DNA of 64,000 bases, from the NCBI RefSeq assembly GCF_022814865.1, contig NZ_JAKVRD010000020.1, forward strand, positions 1 through 64,000. Reading direction: 5' to 3'. The DNA is from Shimia aestuarii (lineage in GTDB: Bacteria; Pseudomonadota; Alphaproteobacteria; Rhodobacterales; Rhodobacteraceae). The position numbers and the translations under genes are program-made. This document shows positions 23,675-31,896 of the stretch, in pieces. How positions within the stretch are numbered: the stretch's first letter is position 1; each line of letters starts with the position of its first letter. Below the pieces are notes generated by a model. That model had not been told where the DNA came from. It ran no database searches and saw only the letters and a list, made by a program, of their open reading frames with translations.

Positions 23675-24327
23675 TTCTCGAGGGTTTCAGCATCGACGCG
23701 GTAGGAGGTGACGACAAAGCCAAGGGGATTGGCCCAGACATCCTGCAGACGCTGGCGGGTTTCCGGGCGGAACTCGTAAGCCAGCGTGGCGACGTAAGGT
23801 CGGGTTACAGTGCGGGTGTCGCGCTCGCGCCGAAGCGTGCGGGTGAAACGGACCTGTGCAACGCCCGGCTCGATCTGGTTTACCGAACGAATGACCACGT
23901 CGATCTTGGCTTCACGACCGTAGACTGTGATCGGGTAATCCTCGTTGGTGGAAGACCAGAGATCGCGTAGAGTGCGCGCTGCGTCACTGTCAGAGCGATC
24001 AAGCACCGAGTTGATACGCTGTTCGCCATCAGTGAGGTCATAGGTTTCCCTGTCATCGACGTAAGCGACCAGATTGGCCTGGATGATGGCGTCGCTTTCA
24101 TCGAGGGTGAGGGCGGCGACCTGCGAGACGCGGTCCATCTCGCCGGTTTCCTTGTCGACCACCACGACGAAGGTCTCGACCGACTTCAGCGGGAAGAGGG
24201 AGACCGCTCCCAGAAATCCTGCCAGCCCGACGATCACGCCTGCTGCAGCGATGAAATACGCAAACCGTTCTCGTCGTCGTGGTCCAAAGATGAAATCCGC
24301 CTCGAAGGCGTCGCGTGCTTTGCTCAT
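23671..24327 (-). CDS. virB8: VirB8 assembly factor
   Basis: The 218-residue bitopic inner-membrane protein has a short cytoplasmic tail, one membrane helix (FAYFIAAAGVIVGLAGFLGA, near residues 20-45) and a periplasmic NTF2-like domain. That domain carries SVETFVVVVDKETGEMDRVS, the NPxG-type region near the C-terminus (DVWANPLGFVVTSYRVD), and TRTVTRPYVATLAYEF. VirB8 bridges VirB9, VirB10 and VirB6 during assembly. It begins just after virB6 on the same transcript. Confidence 0.93.
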   Translation of the reverse strand: MSKARDAFEADFIFGPRRRERFAYFIAAAGVIVGLAGFLGAVSLFPLKSVETFVVVVDKETGEMDRVSQVAALTLDESDAIIQANLVAYVDDRETYDLTDGEQRINSVLDRSDSDAARTLRDLWSSTNEDYPITVYGREAKIDVVIRSVNQIEPGVAQVRFTRTLRRERDTRTVTRPYVATLAYEFRPETRQRLQDVWANPLGFVVTSYRVDAETLEN

Positions 24328-24330
24328 GGA

Positions 24331-25356
24331 TCAGGTGGCCTCGTTGGAATTGCGGAAAGACTTGGCGCGCGCCAGCATCGAACCGGGGGTTTGCCGGATG
24401 ACCTGGCCGGTTTTGACGAGGCCGTCGCTGGTAGCGTGGCGCAACTCATGGGGCGTTTTACCCGTGGCCATGCGGGCGGCCCCACCGGTTCCATATTCAC
24501 CAGCGTTCACGACGCCTTGCCGTGCCAGACCGGTAAGGCCGATGGCATTCGAGGCGATGCCGACCACACCGGTCAGGTTTGAGGCGATGTAGGGCACCGA
24601 GGCCATAATGCCCGCGCTCAGAATCAGGATGACGAGGAAGGGCAGGATCAGGCTGATCGTGGCGACATTGTCAGGGTCGGCAGAAGAGGCCCCGATGCTT
24701 TCGGCAATCGCGACGATGATCCCAGCCGCGCCCGCCGCCGCCACGGGCATGAGCGCGTAACCGATGGTGGCGCGGGACCAGGCTTCGAAAAGTGACTGGG
24801 TGGGTTTAAACAGAGACGCCAGGATCATGAACGGCGCGATGACGATCATCAGCGTGAAGACGATCTTGGCGAAGGCAATGATCCCGGCGGTGACGGCGGC
24901 GAAGATGGCAGAAAGCACGAAGAAGATTGCGCCAAGCACTGCACCGAAGACCCAGCCCGCATTGTCTCCGATCGCGTCGCCATAGGCGGTGATGCGGTTC
25001 ACCATGGAATCGAGGCTTTCGTAAACACCCGCCTCGTCACCGGAGGCCGTGAGCGACAGAATGCGCGCGCCAATTGCGTCCGGTACATCGGTGACGATGC
25101 CATAGATGACGGAAAAATTGTCCCAACTCTGGGCGAACATCCCGACCAGGGCCAGTTTGATGCCGAAGGCGAAAGCGCTTCCGAATGTCATCGGTCGAAG
25201 TTGCATGACCACATTGATGCCGAGCAGGATCAGTAGCACACCGGATCCCACGGATATCACATCACCAACTTGACCCGCAGCTTGGATAAACCCTGCTTCG
25301 GCGACGGTATCGATGGCAGTGTCGACCTCACCCAATATGTCGCGAATGATTCCCAT
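24331..25356 (-). CDS. virB6: VirB6 polytopic membrane protein
   Basis: The 341-residue integral membrane protein has about six hydrophobic segments: SVGSGVLLILLGINVVM; an AFGIKLALVGMFA segment; VFGAVLGAIFFVLSAIFAAV; GIIAFAKIVFTLMIVIAPFM; LMPVAAAGAAGIIVAI; and ISLILPFLVILILSAGIMA. The central loop has the conserved Trp of the family (LFEAWSRATIGYAL). VirB6 forms part of the inner-membrane passage for the transferred strand. It shares a base with the upstream stop codon (TAATG). Confidence 0.9.
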   Translation of the reverse strand: MGIIRDILGEVDTAIDTVAEAGFIQAAGQVGDVISVGSGVLLILLGINVVMQLRPMTFGSAFAFGIKLALVGMFAQSWDNFSVIYGIVTDVPDAIGARILSLTASGDEAGVYESLDSMVNRITAYGDAIGDNAGWVFGAVLGAIFFVLSAIFAAVTAGIIAFAKIVFTLMIVIAPFMILASLFKPTQSLFEAWSRATIGYALMPVAAAGAAGIIVAIAESIGASSADPDNVATISLILPFLVILILSAGIMASVPYIASNLTGVVGIASNAIGLTGLARQGVVNAGEYGTGGAARMATGKTPHELRHATSDGLVKTGQVIRQTPGSMLARAKSFRNSNEAT

Positions 25357-25778
25357 TACTCGGTGCAGGCCTCTTTCAGCGTGGTTTCAGCTGCATCGGC
25401 TTGCCTGCGGAGCGCGATGACATCGAAAGGGAGTTTCGGGTTGTCAGACGTTTGAAACCGGTCGATCGCGAGAACCGCATCTTCCCAATCAACCAAGTCA
25501 AATTGGCAGCCACAGAATTGCGCCTTAATTGCGTGTTCGACGGCGATGATCCGCAAGATCTCCCGGTACCCGTTCCGGATATAGGCGAAGGAATGCAGGT
25601 CGCGGGGCAGGCGTGGCGCGTCACACGCCTGAGCTGACTCTTGGGGCTGTGCCATGGAATCAAACCCATCTGAGGTTTGCGCGGCGAGAGGCGTCGTGAA
25701 GGCCAAAAGGCATCCAATGGCGGCTGCCGCGCTTAGACTGATGTGGACGTTCCACCCGCTAACGGCGCACCGTTTCAT
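25356..25778 (-). CDS. secreted cysteine-containing protein between virB5 and virB6
   Basis: This 140-residue protein has a signal peptide-like N-terminus (ISLSAAAAIGCLLAFTTPLA with AQ cleavage) and a small helical mature domain with four cysteines (ACDAPRLP, FCGCQF, KEACTE), likely forming two disulfides in the periplasm. The central FAYIRNGYREILRIIAVEH motif is distinctive. It has no VirB name that I can justify. It overlaps both neighbours by one or four bases, so it is an integral part of this transfer operon, perhaps an assembly factor or entry-exclusion-type protein. Confidence 0.7.
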   Translation of the reverse strand: MKRCAVSGWNVHISLSAAAAIGCLLAFTTPLAAQTSDGFDSMAQPQESAQACDAPRLPRDLHSFAYIRNGYREILRIIAVEHAIKAQFCGCQFDLVDWEDAVLAIDRFQTSDNPKLPFDVIALRRQADAAETTLKEACTE

Positions 25779-26554
25779 TCGGGGACCTCCATGGAGCGGA
25801 ATTTGCGCTCGGCGGCGAGGGTGGCGGCATCAACAACGCCGAGCTGGCCCGCGCTCACGCCCTGTGCCGCTTCCAGACGCCATATCTGGGTCATGATGAT
25901 CCCGAGCTCCGCCGTGACACGGGTGTTGAGATCAACGGCGGCCCGAAGCCCGTCCTGATCGTCAATGAGACCGACCATGGTTTCGATACGTTCCAGGCTG
26001 GCGCCGGCTTCTTCATGGCTTTCCTGGGCGGCAACCGACAGCATGGCGCTGGCCCCAGCGGATGTGGCGAGGCGCGTGTCTGCGGGCTCGGATGATGATG
26101 ACAGGGTGGCGAGGCTTTCCGACGTCAGGCCTGAGCCGCGCAGAACCGATTCAACCTGTCCTGAGAGATCGGCACCATCGACAAAGCCGGACAGGAAATC
26201 GCCTTCCGCCAGCGATTGCAGCGTGGTCAAGGGGGCGACAAGCTTGCCCTTGAGGCGCTCGAATTCCTCGATGGTGGCAAACAGTTCTCCGACTCCGGAG
26301 CCCTCGATCAGAGATCGGAGCTGGGCCTCGAGATTCAGAAGCTGGGAGAGTTGGGTTTCCAGCTCCTGGCGCATGGTGGCGAGTTGTTCGAGCTGGACAT
26401 TCAGGTCCTCGGCCATGTGTTCGATCTGCAGGACCAGTTGGCGAAGCTGCTGGCCGTCGAAGGTCGGCACGCCTTGGGCGAGGGCCGGGATGACGAAAGC
26501 AGGGGATGTGGAGAGCGCAACCGCTGCGCTCGCACCAAGTAGAAAGCGTTTCAT
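25775..26554 (-). CDS. virB5: VirB5-like minor pilus protein
   Basis: The 259-residue exported protein has signal peptide KRFLLGASAAVALSTSPAFV. The mature part is helical: VLQIEHMAEDLNVQLEQLAT, then a glutamine/leucine-rich coiled coil, a Ser/Ala-rich middle and a C-terminal helix (LNTRVTAELGIIMTQIWRLE...AERKFRSMEVPE). This is the VirB5/TrbJ arrangement. VirB5 proteins sit at the pilus tip. Its N- and C-terminal segments are clearly related to those of the preceding gene at 26551-27657, which suggests a tandem duplication. Confidence 0.82.
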   Translation of the reverse strand: MKRFLLGASAAVALSTSPAFVIPALAQGVPTFDGQQLRQLVLQIEHMAEDLNVQLEQLATMRQELETQLSQLLNLEAQLRSLIEGSGVGELFATIEEFERLKGKLVAPLTTLQSLAEGDFLSGFVDGADLSGQVESVLRGSGLTSESLATLSSSSEPADTRLATSAGASAMLSVAAQESHEEAGASLERIETMVGLIDDQDGLRAAVDLNTRVTAELGIIMTQIWRLEAAQGVSAGQLGVVDAATLAAERKFRSMEVPE

Positions 26555-27657
26555 TCAGATACCTCCATGGCCATGAATTTGCGCTCCTCCAACCGGTCCA
26601 CCATCAGATGCTGGGCATGCGCTGCCTCGCGGGTCTGGTTCGCGGCCATCAGGCGCGTCCGGAGTGAGAGGATGCGGGCGATCTCCGCCCGCGCGTAGGT
26701 GTTGAGTTCCATCGCCGCTTTGACGTTGGGCTGCGCATCGATCTGGCGAATGATGGCAGCGAGGCGGTTGACGACCTGTTCGGTCGTCGCGTGCGCATCT
26801 GCCGCGTAGTAAAGGCTCGCATCCGAGATGTTGGAATACTCGGCCAGCGCCATGTCGGCCGGCGTGAGGGTGCCAAGCGCGTCGGTCCCACCAATCACGG
26901 CAAGGTACTCATTGTAGAATTTCGAGATGTTGCGGACGTAGCCCTGGGTTTCCTTGAAGGGTGGCACGCCACCATATTCGATGACGCGTCCCGGGCCAGC
27001 ATTGTAGGCGGCCAACGCATTCGGAATTGTGCCAAAGCGGTTGAGCTGGGTTGTGATATAGCGCGCACCACCGCGCAGATTGTCCATGACGTCATAGCGA
27101 TCGACGCCCATATCGGCGGCGGTGCCGGGCATGAGCTGGGTAAGCCCATAGGCGCCGACCGGGCTTTCGGCGGCCACACTGAACCGACTCTCCTGCTTGA
27201 TCAGTGCCTGGAAAAGGCAGCGCCATTGGGTGGGTGACAGCCCCGCCCGGGCCACACCCGGCGCGCTGACGAATTCACCTGCGACGCGCACGATCATCAT
27301 CTCGATCGTCTCACGCCCCTCTCCGAAAAGGCGGGCGTCCATCGGGTGATTGCTGAACGCAGGATAGATGCTTGAGGCCGGAAAGCTGCCGCCGGTTTCA
27401 AGACTGGCCACATCAAACCCGGAACCCGTCATGGTGGCTGTCATCTCTTCAAGCAAGCGCAACTGCTCGGCCTGAACCTCGGCCAGTTGGTCCTGGGTGG
27501 ATGCCGTTTCGCGTTGGATCGACATGTCCTCGCCAAGACTGCCCAGGATCGTCACAAGTCGGCCAATCCCGGAATTGTCTTGGGTCGGAACGCCCTGTGC
27601 GAAACCAATCGAGGGAGTGCAGCTCAGTCCCACGCATATGAGGAGTGCGCGATGCAT
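26551..27657 (-). CDS. VirB5 paralogue with inserted lytic transglycosylase domain
   Basis: The 368-residue exported protein has a signal peptide (LLICVGLSCTPSIGFAQG). Residues 20-85 parallel the VirB5-like neighbour (AQGVPT..., coiled coil). Residues about 140-255 are a complete SLT/VirB1 transglycosylase domain: catalytic Glu in FQALIKQESRFSVAAES, then GAYGLTQLMPGTAADMGV and NALAAYNAGPGRVIEYGG. The last 70 residues return to VirB5 character (LNTYARAEIARILSLRTR...EERKFMAMEVSE against LNTRVTAELG...AERKFRSMEVPE). It would cut peptidoglycan while carrying pilus-subunit-like ends. A separate VirB1 enzyme at 30821 has the same catalytic motifs. The fusion appears genuine: no frameshift interrupts it. 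Confidence 0.85.
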   Translation of the reverse strand: MHRALLICVGLSCTPSIGFAQGVPTQDNSGIGRLVTILGSLGEDMSIQRETASTQDQLAEVQAEQLRLLEEMTATMTGSGFDVASLETGGSFPASSIYPAFSNHPMDARLFGEGRETIEMMIVRVAGEFVSAPGVARAGLSPTQWRCLFQALIKQESRFSVAAESPVGAYGLTQLMPGTAADMGVDRYDVMDNLRGGARYITTQLNRFGTIPNALAAYNAGPGRVIEYGGVPPFKETQGYVRNISKFYNEYLAVIGGTDALGTLTPADMALAEYSNISDASLYYAADAHATTEQVVNRLAAIIRQIDAQPNVKAAMELNTYARAEIARILSLRTRLMAANQTREAAHAQHLMVDRLEERKFMAMEVSE

Positions 27658-27857
27658 CAGATGCCGTTCACCGGCTCAAATATACAGTCCTTGGGTTGGT
27701 CCGGTGACGTCGTCGAAAGGGAAAGTGCGAGCGGCGGCGTCGCATTGCGGGAAACAACCGGCTCGCCAGTCTTCCCGAAACACGGTGAGGTTTTCTCGGT
27801 GTAGCGCTCGCAAGCTGCCACGCTGAGAAGGCCCATCATTAACAAAGTTACTCGCAT
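27657..27857 (-). CDS. VirB7-like small lipoprotein
   Basis: The 66-residue protein starts after GGAG and has a lipoprotein signal with lipobox LLSVAAC (cleavage before Cys16). The mature part of about 50 residues holds two more cysteines. Small lipoproteins of this size in a virB operon normally stabilise VirB9 in the outer membrane, which is the basis for the VirB7-like call; sequence similarity itself is not informative. It overlaps the end of virB4 by ten bases and touches the next gene (TGATG). Confidence 0.65.
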   Translation of the reverse strand: MRVTLLMMGLLSVAACERYTEKTSPCFGKTGEPVVSRNATPPLALSLSTTSPDQPKDCIFEPVNGI

Positions 27858-30250
27858 TTTGATCTCCAGAAATCAGAGGTATTGCGCCAATCGGACCCGA
27901 CATGTGCCTCACCGGTGCGCCCGCCGCCGAGGATTGGGAGCAGATCCCCAAGAGCCGACAGATCGGTATCGACAAAGAGGCTGTCGCCCGCCGATCTGAC
28001 CAGCGCGATCCGTTGGCCAGCGGTCGGTTGAGTGAGCAGGGCGGCCTCCTTTTCCGAGACACGCAGGAAGTCGTAATCGGCCGGTGTGGCGCGATCGTTG
28101 GGGAAGAGGATCTGGGTCGGGACGGTTTCGACAATGGTTTTTCCGACCCGGGCGTCACGCAGTTGGCTGGGGTATTGCGTCATCATGATCACAACGCAGT
28201 TCATCTTCCTGAGCGTCACCAGCCAATTTTCCAGCCGTGCCCCGAAATAGGCGTCATCCAGCAGCTTCCATGCTTCATCGAGGACAATGATGGTGGGGCG
28301 GCGGTCTTCGACGACCCGTTCGATCTGGCGGAAGATATATGAGAGCACCGCCATGCGTTCGGTGGCCATGTCGAGAATCTCGGTCATGTCGAACCCGACA
28401 ATGTCACCATCCAGCGCCAGAGCGGGTTCATCCTCGTTTCCAGTATTACCGTCGGCAAAGACCCAGCCATAACGCCCACCCGGACCCCATTCACCCACGC
28501 GGGATTGCAACTCGCCACCATCGTCGAGGGACCGAAAGAGCGTCTCGAAGCTCACGAAAGATTGCAGAGAAGCCCCGGCCTCCGCGTTCTGGCGCACCGC
28601 GCTCTGGATGTGGCGGGATTGTTCCCCCGAAAGGGGGCCGTGCGCGGAAAGAAGCGTGCCGAGCCAGTCAGAGAGCCAGGCCTGTCCACGTTCGTCGGTC
28701 TCGGTTTTTAAGGGATTCAAGCCCGTCGGCACGCCAGCCCGGACCTCGTGGTATTTTCCACCAAGAGCTCGCACCGCCATTTCCAGCCCATGATCCTTGT
28801 CAAAGAAGAAGAGCCGGGTGCCGAGGCGTTGAGATTGTGCTGCCAGAAAAGCGGTGGTCAGGGTTTTACCGGAGCCAGTGCGGCCCAGAACCAGCGTATG
28901 GCCGACTGTCGGTTCTTTCGTGATTTTACCTGCCTCGTGGAAATTGAACCTGTAGCCAGAGATGCCAACGCTGGGCAGCACGGTAACGGGCTCGCCCCAG
29001 GGGCTGTCTTTGCCATCACGTCCTTCAACCGAGCCATGCAGGGCGGCAAAATCCGCGAAGTTGACCGAAGAGATCGGTGTGCGCCGTGCCCGGTAGCCGA
29101 AGTTGCCCGGGTGCTGTGCAAAATAGGTGGCTTTGAGCGCCATGTTCTCGCGCACGATCACGGCCATGATCTCCTGGCCTGCGCGTTTGATCTGGGCGGC
29201 TGCGCGCTCGAGCATGTCGCGGCTCTCAGCATAGACCGCGACCGACAGGTGATGATTGCCGAACGCTATGCGCCCGGCTTCCTGGTCATCGGCGGCGATG
29301 GCGAGCTGTTCCCGTAATGAGACGGCGGCGTCGTCGGAGGCATGCATCTGGCGGATGATCCGCTGGATGCGTTCGGCCATGATATTGGTCGGGATCGGCG
29401 TAAAAGAATTCGTCAGCACGATGTCGAGTGGAAGGTCCAGACCGTCGAGCAGGGTGACATCGGTGAGCGCCGGATAAGACTTGATGCTAAACAACGCGCC
29501 ATAGCGGGTCTCGCCCGTAACGCCATCGGTTACCTGAACTGTATCGCCCTGAAACGTTGTGCGGACATTCGAAAGGGAATGCGAAAGGGGCAAGGCGGCT
29601 TGCCCGAAGGCGATGGGGGCAAAGCTGCCGGAGTTGAGCGTGTTCAGAAATCCGAGCCATTCTCCGCCCTGCGACGTCATACGCACCGGTTTTGCCGCCG
29701 AGAGCGCGACCTCGAAAAACCCGACAACCTCGTTGAGCTCCTGCTTCCGCGCCGCGCGATCCTTGATCCAACCATTGCGGGCGAGGCCACGCAGGAGGGG
29801 CAGGCGCGAGGTCAGCTCGGGGCGGCGCAGGATGGTGAGGTAGAGTTGTTTCTTCTTGGGTTGAAGACCTGTGACATGGTGTTGCCAGCGCCGATCGATC
29901 TCGGCCGCAAAGCTGTCGCCGTCTATGGGTTGCAATGCCAGATCCTGCGGAACGGAAATCCGGTGCACGTAGAAGCCGAAGAGATCGCCGGTTTGGGCGA
30001 CTATAGCGGCAACGGCCCGGCGCAAGGCATCGAGTTCCGCATCGGGTGTGGTCATGGGATTGAGACCATCGAGGCGCAGGGTCGCCATCAGATCACCGTC
30101 GCGTGTGATCAGCACGTCATCTGCAACGCGCGAGAAACACGGCAAGTGTTCCGCCAGGAAGCTCTCCCGCGAAAAACTCTCGCCGTCAGCCGCCTGCAGG
30201 GCAGGGGAGACAGAGGTCGATCCATCAGGCGCCAAAGCTGTCACCCCCAT
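27848..30250 (-). CDS. virB4: VirB4 secretion ATPase
   Basis: The protein has 800 residues from the ATG at 30250 (frame open to 30286; start not decided by a clear ribosome site). The N-terminal VirB4 domain contains HLPCFSRVADDVLITRDGDL and FGFYVHRISVPQDLALQPID. The C-terminal ATPase domain has Walker A in VLGRTGSGKTLTTAFLAAQ, FFFDKDHGLEMAVRALGG, and Walker B in IIVLDEAWKLLDDAYFG followed by MMTQYPSQLRDA. VirB4 is the conserved motor for pilin extraction and substrate transfer. Its start overlaps the end of virB3, a coupling seen in many virB operons. Confidence 0.93.
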   Translation of the reverse strand: MGVTALAPDGSTSVSPALQAADGESFSRESFLAEHLPCFSRVADDVLITRDGDLMATLRLDGLNPMTTPDAELDALRRAVAAIVAQTGDLFGFYVHRISVPQDLALQPIDGDSFAAEIDRRWQHHVTGLQPKKKQLYLTILRRPELTSRLPLLRGLARNGWIKDRAARKQELNEVVGFFEVALSAAKPVRMTSQGGEWLGFLNTLNSGSFAPIAFGQAALPLSHSLSNVRTTFQGDTVQVTDGVTGETRYGALFSIKSYPALTDVTLLDGLDLPLDIVLTNSFTPIPTNIMAERIQRIIRQMHASDDAAVSLREQLAIAADDQEAGRIAFGNHHLSVAVYAESRDMLERAAAQIKRAGQEIMAVIVRENMALKATYFAQHPGNFGYRARRTPISSVNFADFAALHGSVEGRDGKDSPWGEPVTVLPSVGISGYRFNFHEAGKITKEPTVGHTLVLGRTGSGKTLTTAFLAAQSQRLGTRLFFFDKDHGLEMAVRALGGKYHEVRAGVPTGLNPLKTETDERGQAWLSDWLGTLLSAHGPLSGEQSRHIQSAVRQNAEAGASLQSFVSFETLFRSLDDGGELQSRVGEWGPGGRYGWVFADGNTGNEDEPALALDGDIVGFDMTEILDMATERMAVLSYIFRQIERVVEDRRPTIIVLDEAWKLLDDAYFGARLENWLVTLRKMNCVVIMMTQYPSQLRDARVGKTIVETVPTQILFPNDRATPADYDFLRVSEKEAALLTQPTAGQRIALVRSAGDSLFVDTDLSALGDLLPILGGGRTGEAHVGSDWRNTSDFWRSKCE

Positions 30251-30503
30251 GCAATGCGCGGTTTTTCGTCGAGCGCACCGTTCCATAGGAAACCCGCAGA
30301 ACCTCGAAGAAATGGGGCTCCTTATCGGCCACGAACCAGAGGACTGGGTAGCCGATGATCCCGATCAGGAAGAACACCAGCGACTTGGTCCAGATGAAGG
30401 GCAGAACGACCCCCATGGCCAGCACCATGAGGTAGCCGACGGGGAGGCCGAGATATTTCGGCGGGCGTGCGAGGCCTAGGAAAAGGGGGGATCGTTCTAC
30501 CAC
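30225..30503 (-). CDS. virB3: VirB3 membrane protein
   Basis: The 92-residue protein starts at GTG. It shows the VirB3 pattern: a short N-terminus with PLFLGLARPPKYLGLPVGYL, one long hydrophobic hairpin (MVLAMGVVLPFIWTKSLVFF, LIGIIGYPVLWF) and a cytoplasmic tail (KEPHFFEVLRVSYGT). VirB3 anchors VirB4 at the inner membrane; in some systems the two are fused, consistent with the overlap of this gene with virB4. Confidence 0.9.
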   Translation of the reverse strand: MVERSPLFLGLARPPKYLGLPVGYLMVLAMGVVLPFIWTKSLVFFLIGIIGYPVLWFVADKEPHFFEVLRVSYGTVRSTKNRALHGGDSFGA

Positions 30504-30518
30504 TGCTCTATCCGCGCC

Positions 30519-30800
30519 TTAGGTAAAGCCGTCGACGATGGTGCCGGCCGAGAAGATCAACACGATGCCGATGATCACCGACGCGAACCACCCCCAGTTC
30601 AGACGTCCCATCATGCACATGAAGCCAGTGCCGATGACAGCGAGCGTCGCAACAGCGATGCCGATCGGCCCTGTTAGTGCTGCCTCGACTGTTTCCAGCA
30701 TGGTCTGGATTGGAGAGAGGTCTTGCGCGAAGGCAGGGTTCGACAGAAACGCCAGGGTTGTGGCGGCAGACAATAGATGTCGGAGACGAGGCTTTTTCAT
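30519..30800 (-). CDS. virB2: VirB2 major pilin
   Basis: The 93-residue prepilin has a long signal peptide (RHLLSAATTLAFLSNPAFAQ) and a mature part with two hydrophobic helices (PIGIAVATLAVIGTGFMCMM and WGWFASVIIGIVLIFSAGTI) separated by a short polar loop (GRLNWG), the standard VirB2 hairpin. It would polymerise into the conjugative pilus. It lies between virB1 and virB3 in the expected order. Confidence 0.92.
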   Translation of the reverse strand: MKKPRLRHLLSAATTLAFLSNPAFAQDLSPIQTMLETVEAALTGPIGIAVATLAVIGTGFMCMMGRLNWGWFASVIIGIVLIFSAGTIVDGFT

Positions 30801-30820
30801 TTGGAATTCCTTTAAAGAGA

Positions 30821-31486
30821 TCAGTTCAAGTCGATAACGACCGAGGTCCGCGTTTTTCCTCGAGTGGAAACGCGGATGACGGGCTGCTCTGCGGGTTGCC
30901 CGGAAAGACGTGCGCGGATGCGATGAATGCGTGCAATGTAATTCCGCGTCTCTTTGAACGGCGGGATGCCGCCATGTTCTCGGACACGGTGTGGACCGGC
31001 ATTATAGGCGGCTAGCGCCAGGTCGATGTCACGGAATTCCGAAAGCTGAGCGAGCAGATAGCGGGCAGCCCCTTCGAGGTTCTGACCAGAATCACTTCTG
31101 TCGATCCCTAGGCTTCGCGCCGTCGCAGGCATCAACTGACCAAGCCCATAGGCACCTTTTGGGCTGACGGCTGTCGGGTTGTAGGCGCTCTCAGCCTCGA
31201 CAAGGGCTTGGAACAGGATATGCCATTCAGCTGGTGACAGGCCAACGGAATGCAGGCTGCGGTTTTGCGTATGCCGTTCGGAGGTCGCACGGATGGCAGT
31301 GAGGATCGAGTGGCGACCTTTAAGAACGGAGCCGTCTACACGCGCGACAGCAGGCTCTGCGGTCTCTCGTCCGTGATAATTCCAGCCGGAAGTTCTGACG
31401 CTGCCGTCAGATCCGATCACCATCAGGTCCGCCATCGCCGTCCTCGGCGTTGCGGATATCGAGATCAATGCTGACAGGGTGGCCAT
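30821..31486 (-). CDS. virB1: VirB1 lytic transglycosylase
   Basis: The protein has 221 residues from the ATG at 31486, chosen because a signal peptide (ATLSALISISATPRTAMA) follows it directly; the open frame to 31633 overlaps the upstream gene. The SLT domain has catalytic Glu in FQALVEAESAYNPTAVSP, GAYGLGQLMPATARSLGI and LALAAYNAGPHRVREHGG. VirB1 opens the peptidoglycan for the channel. The same domain appears, inserted in a VirB5-like protein, at 26551-27657, sharing the IPPFKET/VPPFKET block. Confidence 0.9.
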   Translation of the reverse strand: MATLSALISISATPRTAMADLMVIGSDGSVRTSGWNYHGRETAEPAVARVDGSVLKGRHSILTAIRATSERHTQNRSLHSVGLSPAEWHILFQALVEAESAYNPTAVSPKGAYGLGQLMPATARSLGIDRSDSGQNLEGAARYLLAQLSEFRDIDLALAAYNAGPHRVREHGGIPPFKETRNYIARIHRIRARLSGQPAEQPVIRVSTRGKTRTSVVIDLN

Positions 31487-31739
31487 CGCCAAAATTGACG
31501 TGGTGATTGACGAGCCCCGGCCAAAGCGCGAACTCGCGCACCTTGGGCCCGTGCTTCTGCACCTTTGCCGCGACCAGGATGAGTTCCTCATCCCCGACCG
31601 TGTAGATGCAATGGTAAAGCGGCTTGCCGTCACCTGTGCCTCTCACGAGTTCGTACCGACATGTGAACTCAACGCCTCTGGCGATCAGATCCTTCACTCC
31701 ATCGAGCGTGATCAGGCTTAGATGTCTTGCTATCGGCAT
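31407..31739 (-). CDS. conserved hypothetical protein at the head of the virB operon
   Basis: The 110-residue protein starts at an ATG preceded by GGGAGAGACC. The sequence ITLDGVKDLIARGVEFTCRY, then YHCIYTVGDEELILVAAKVQ and FALWPGLVNHHVNFGDGHPV suggests a small alpha-beta cytosolic domain; no signal or membrane segment is present. It ends 80 bases inside virB1 and is probably the promoter-proximal gene of the operon. A regulatory role is possible. Upstream (31740-31896) is A/T-rich DNA, the probable divergent promoter region. Confidence 0.65.
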   Translation of the reverse strand: MPIARHLSLITLDGVKDLIARGVEFTCRYELVRGTGDGKPLYHCIYTVGDEELILVAAKVQKHGPKVREFALWPGLVNHHVNFGDGHPVSIDLDIRNAEDGDGGPDGDRI

Positions 31740-31896
31740 GGTCTCTCCCTTCGAGAGACCTTCATACATCATGCAAATGACACGAAAACCGCAGATAGAG
31801 TCAATATATATAAAACGTAGAAAATAGAAAAAAGATAGATTCCCGCTGAATACCTGCTAAGTAAATGATAGATTGCACAAATTATTGGAGAACCTT

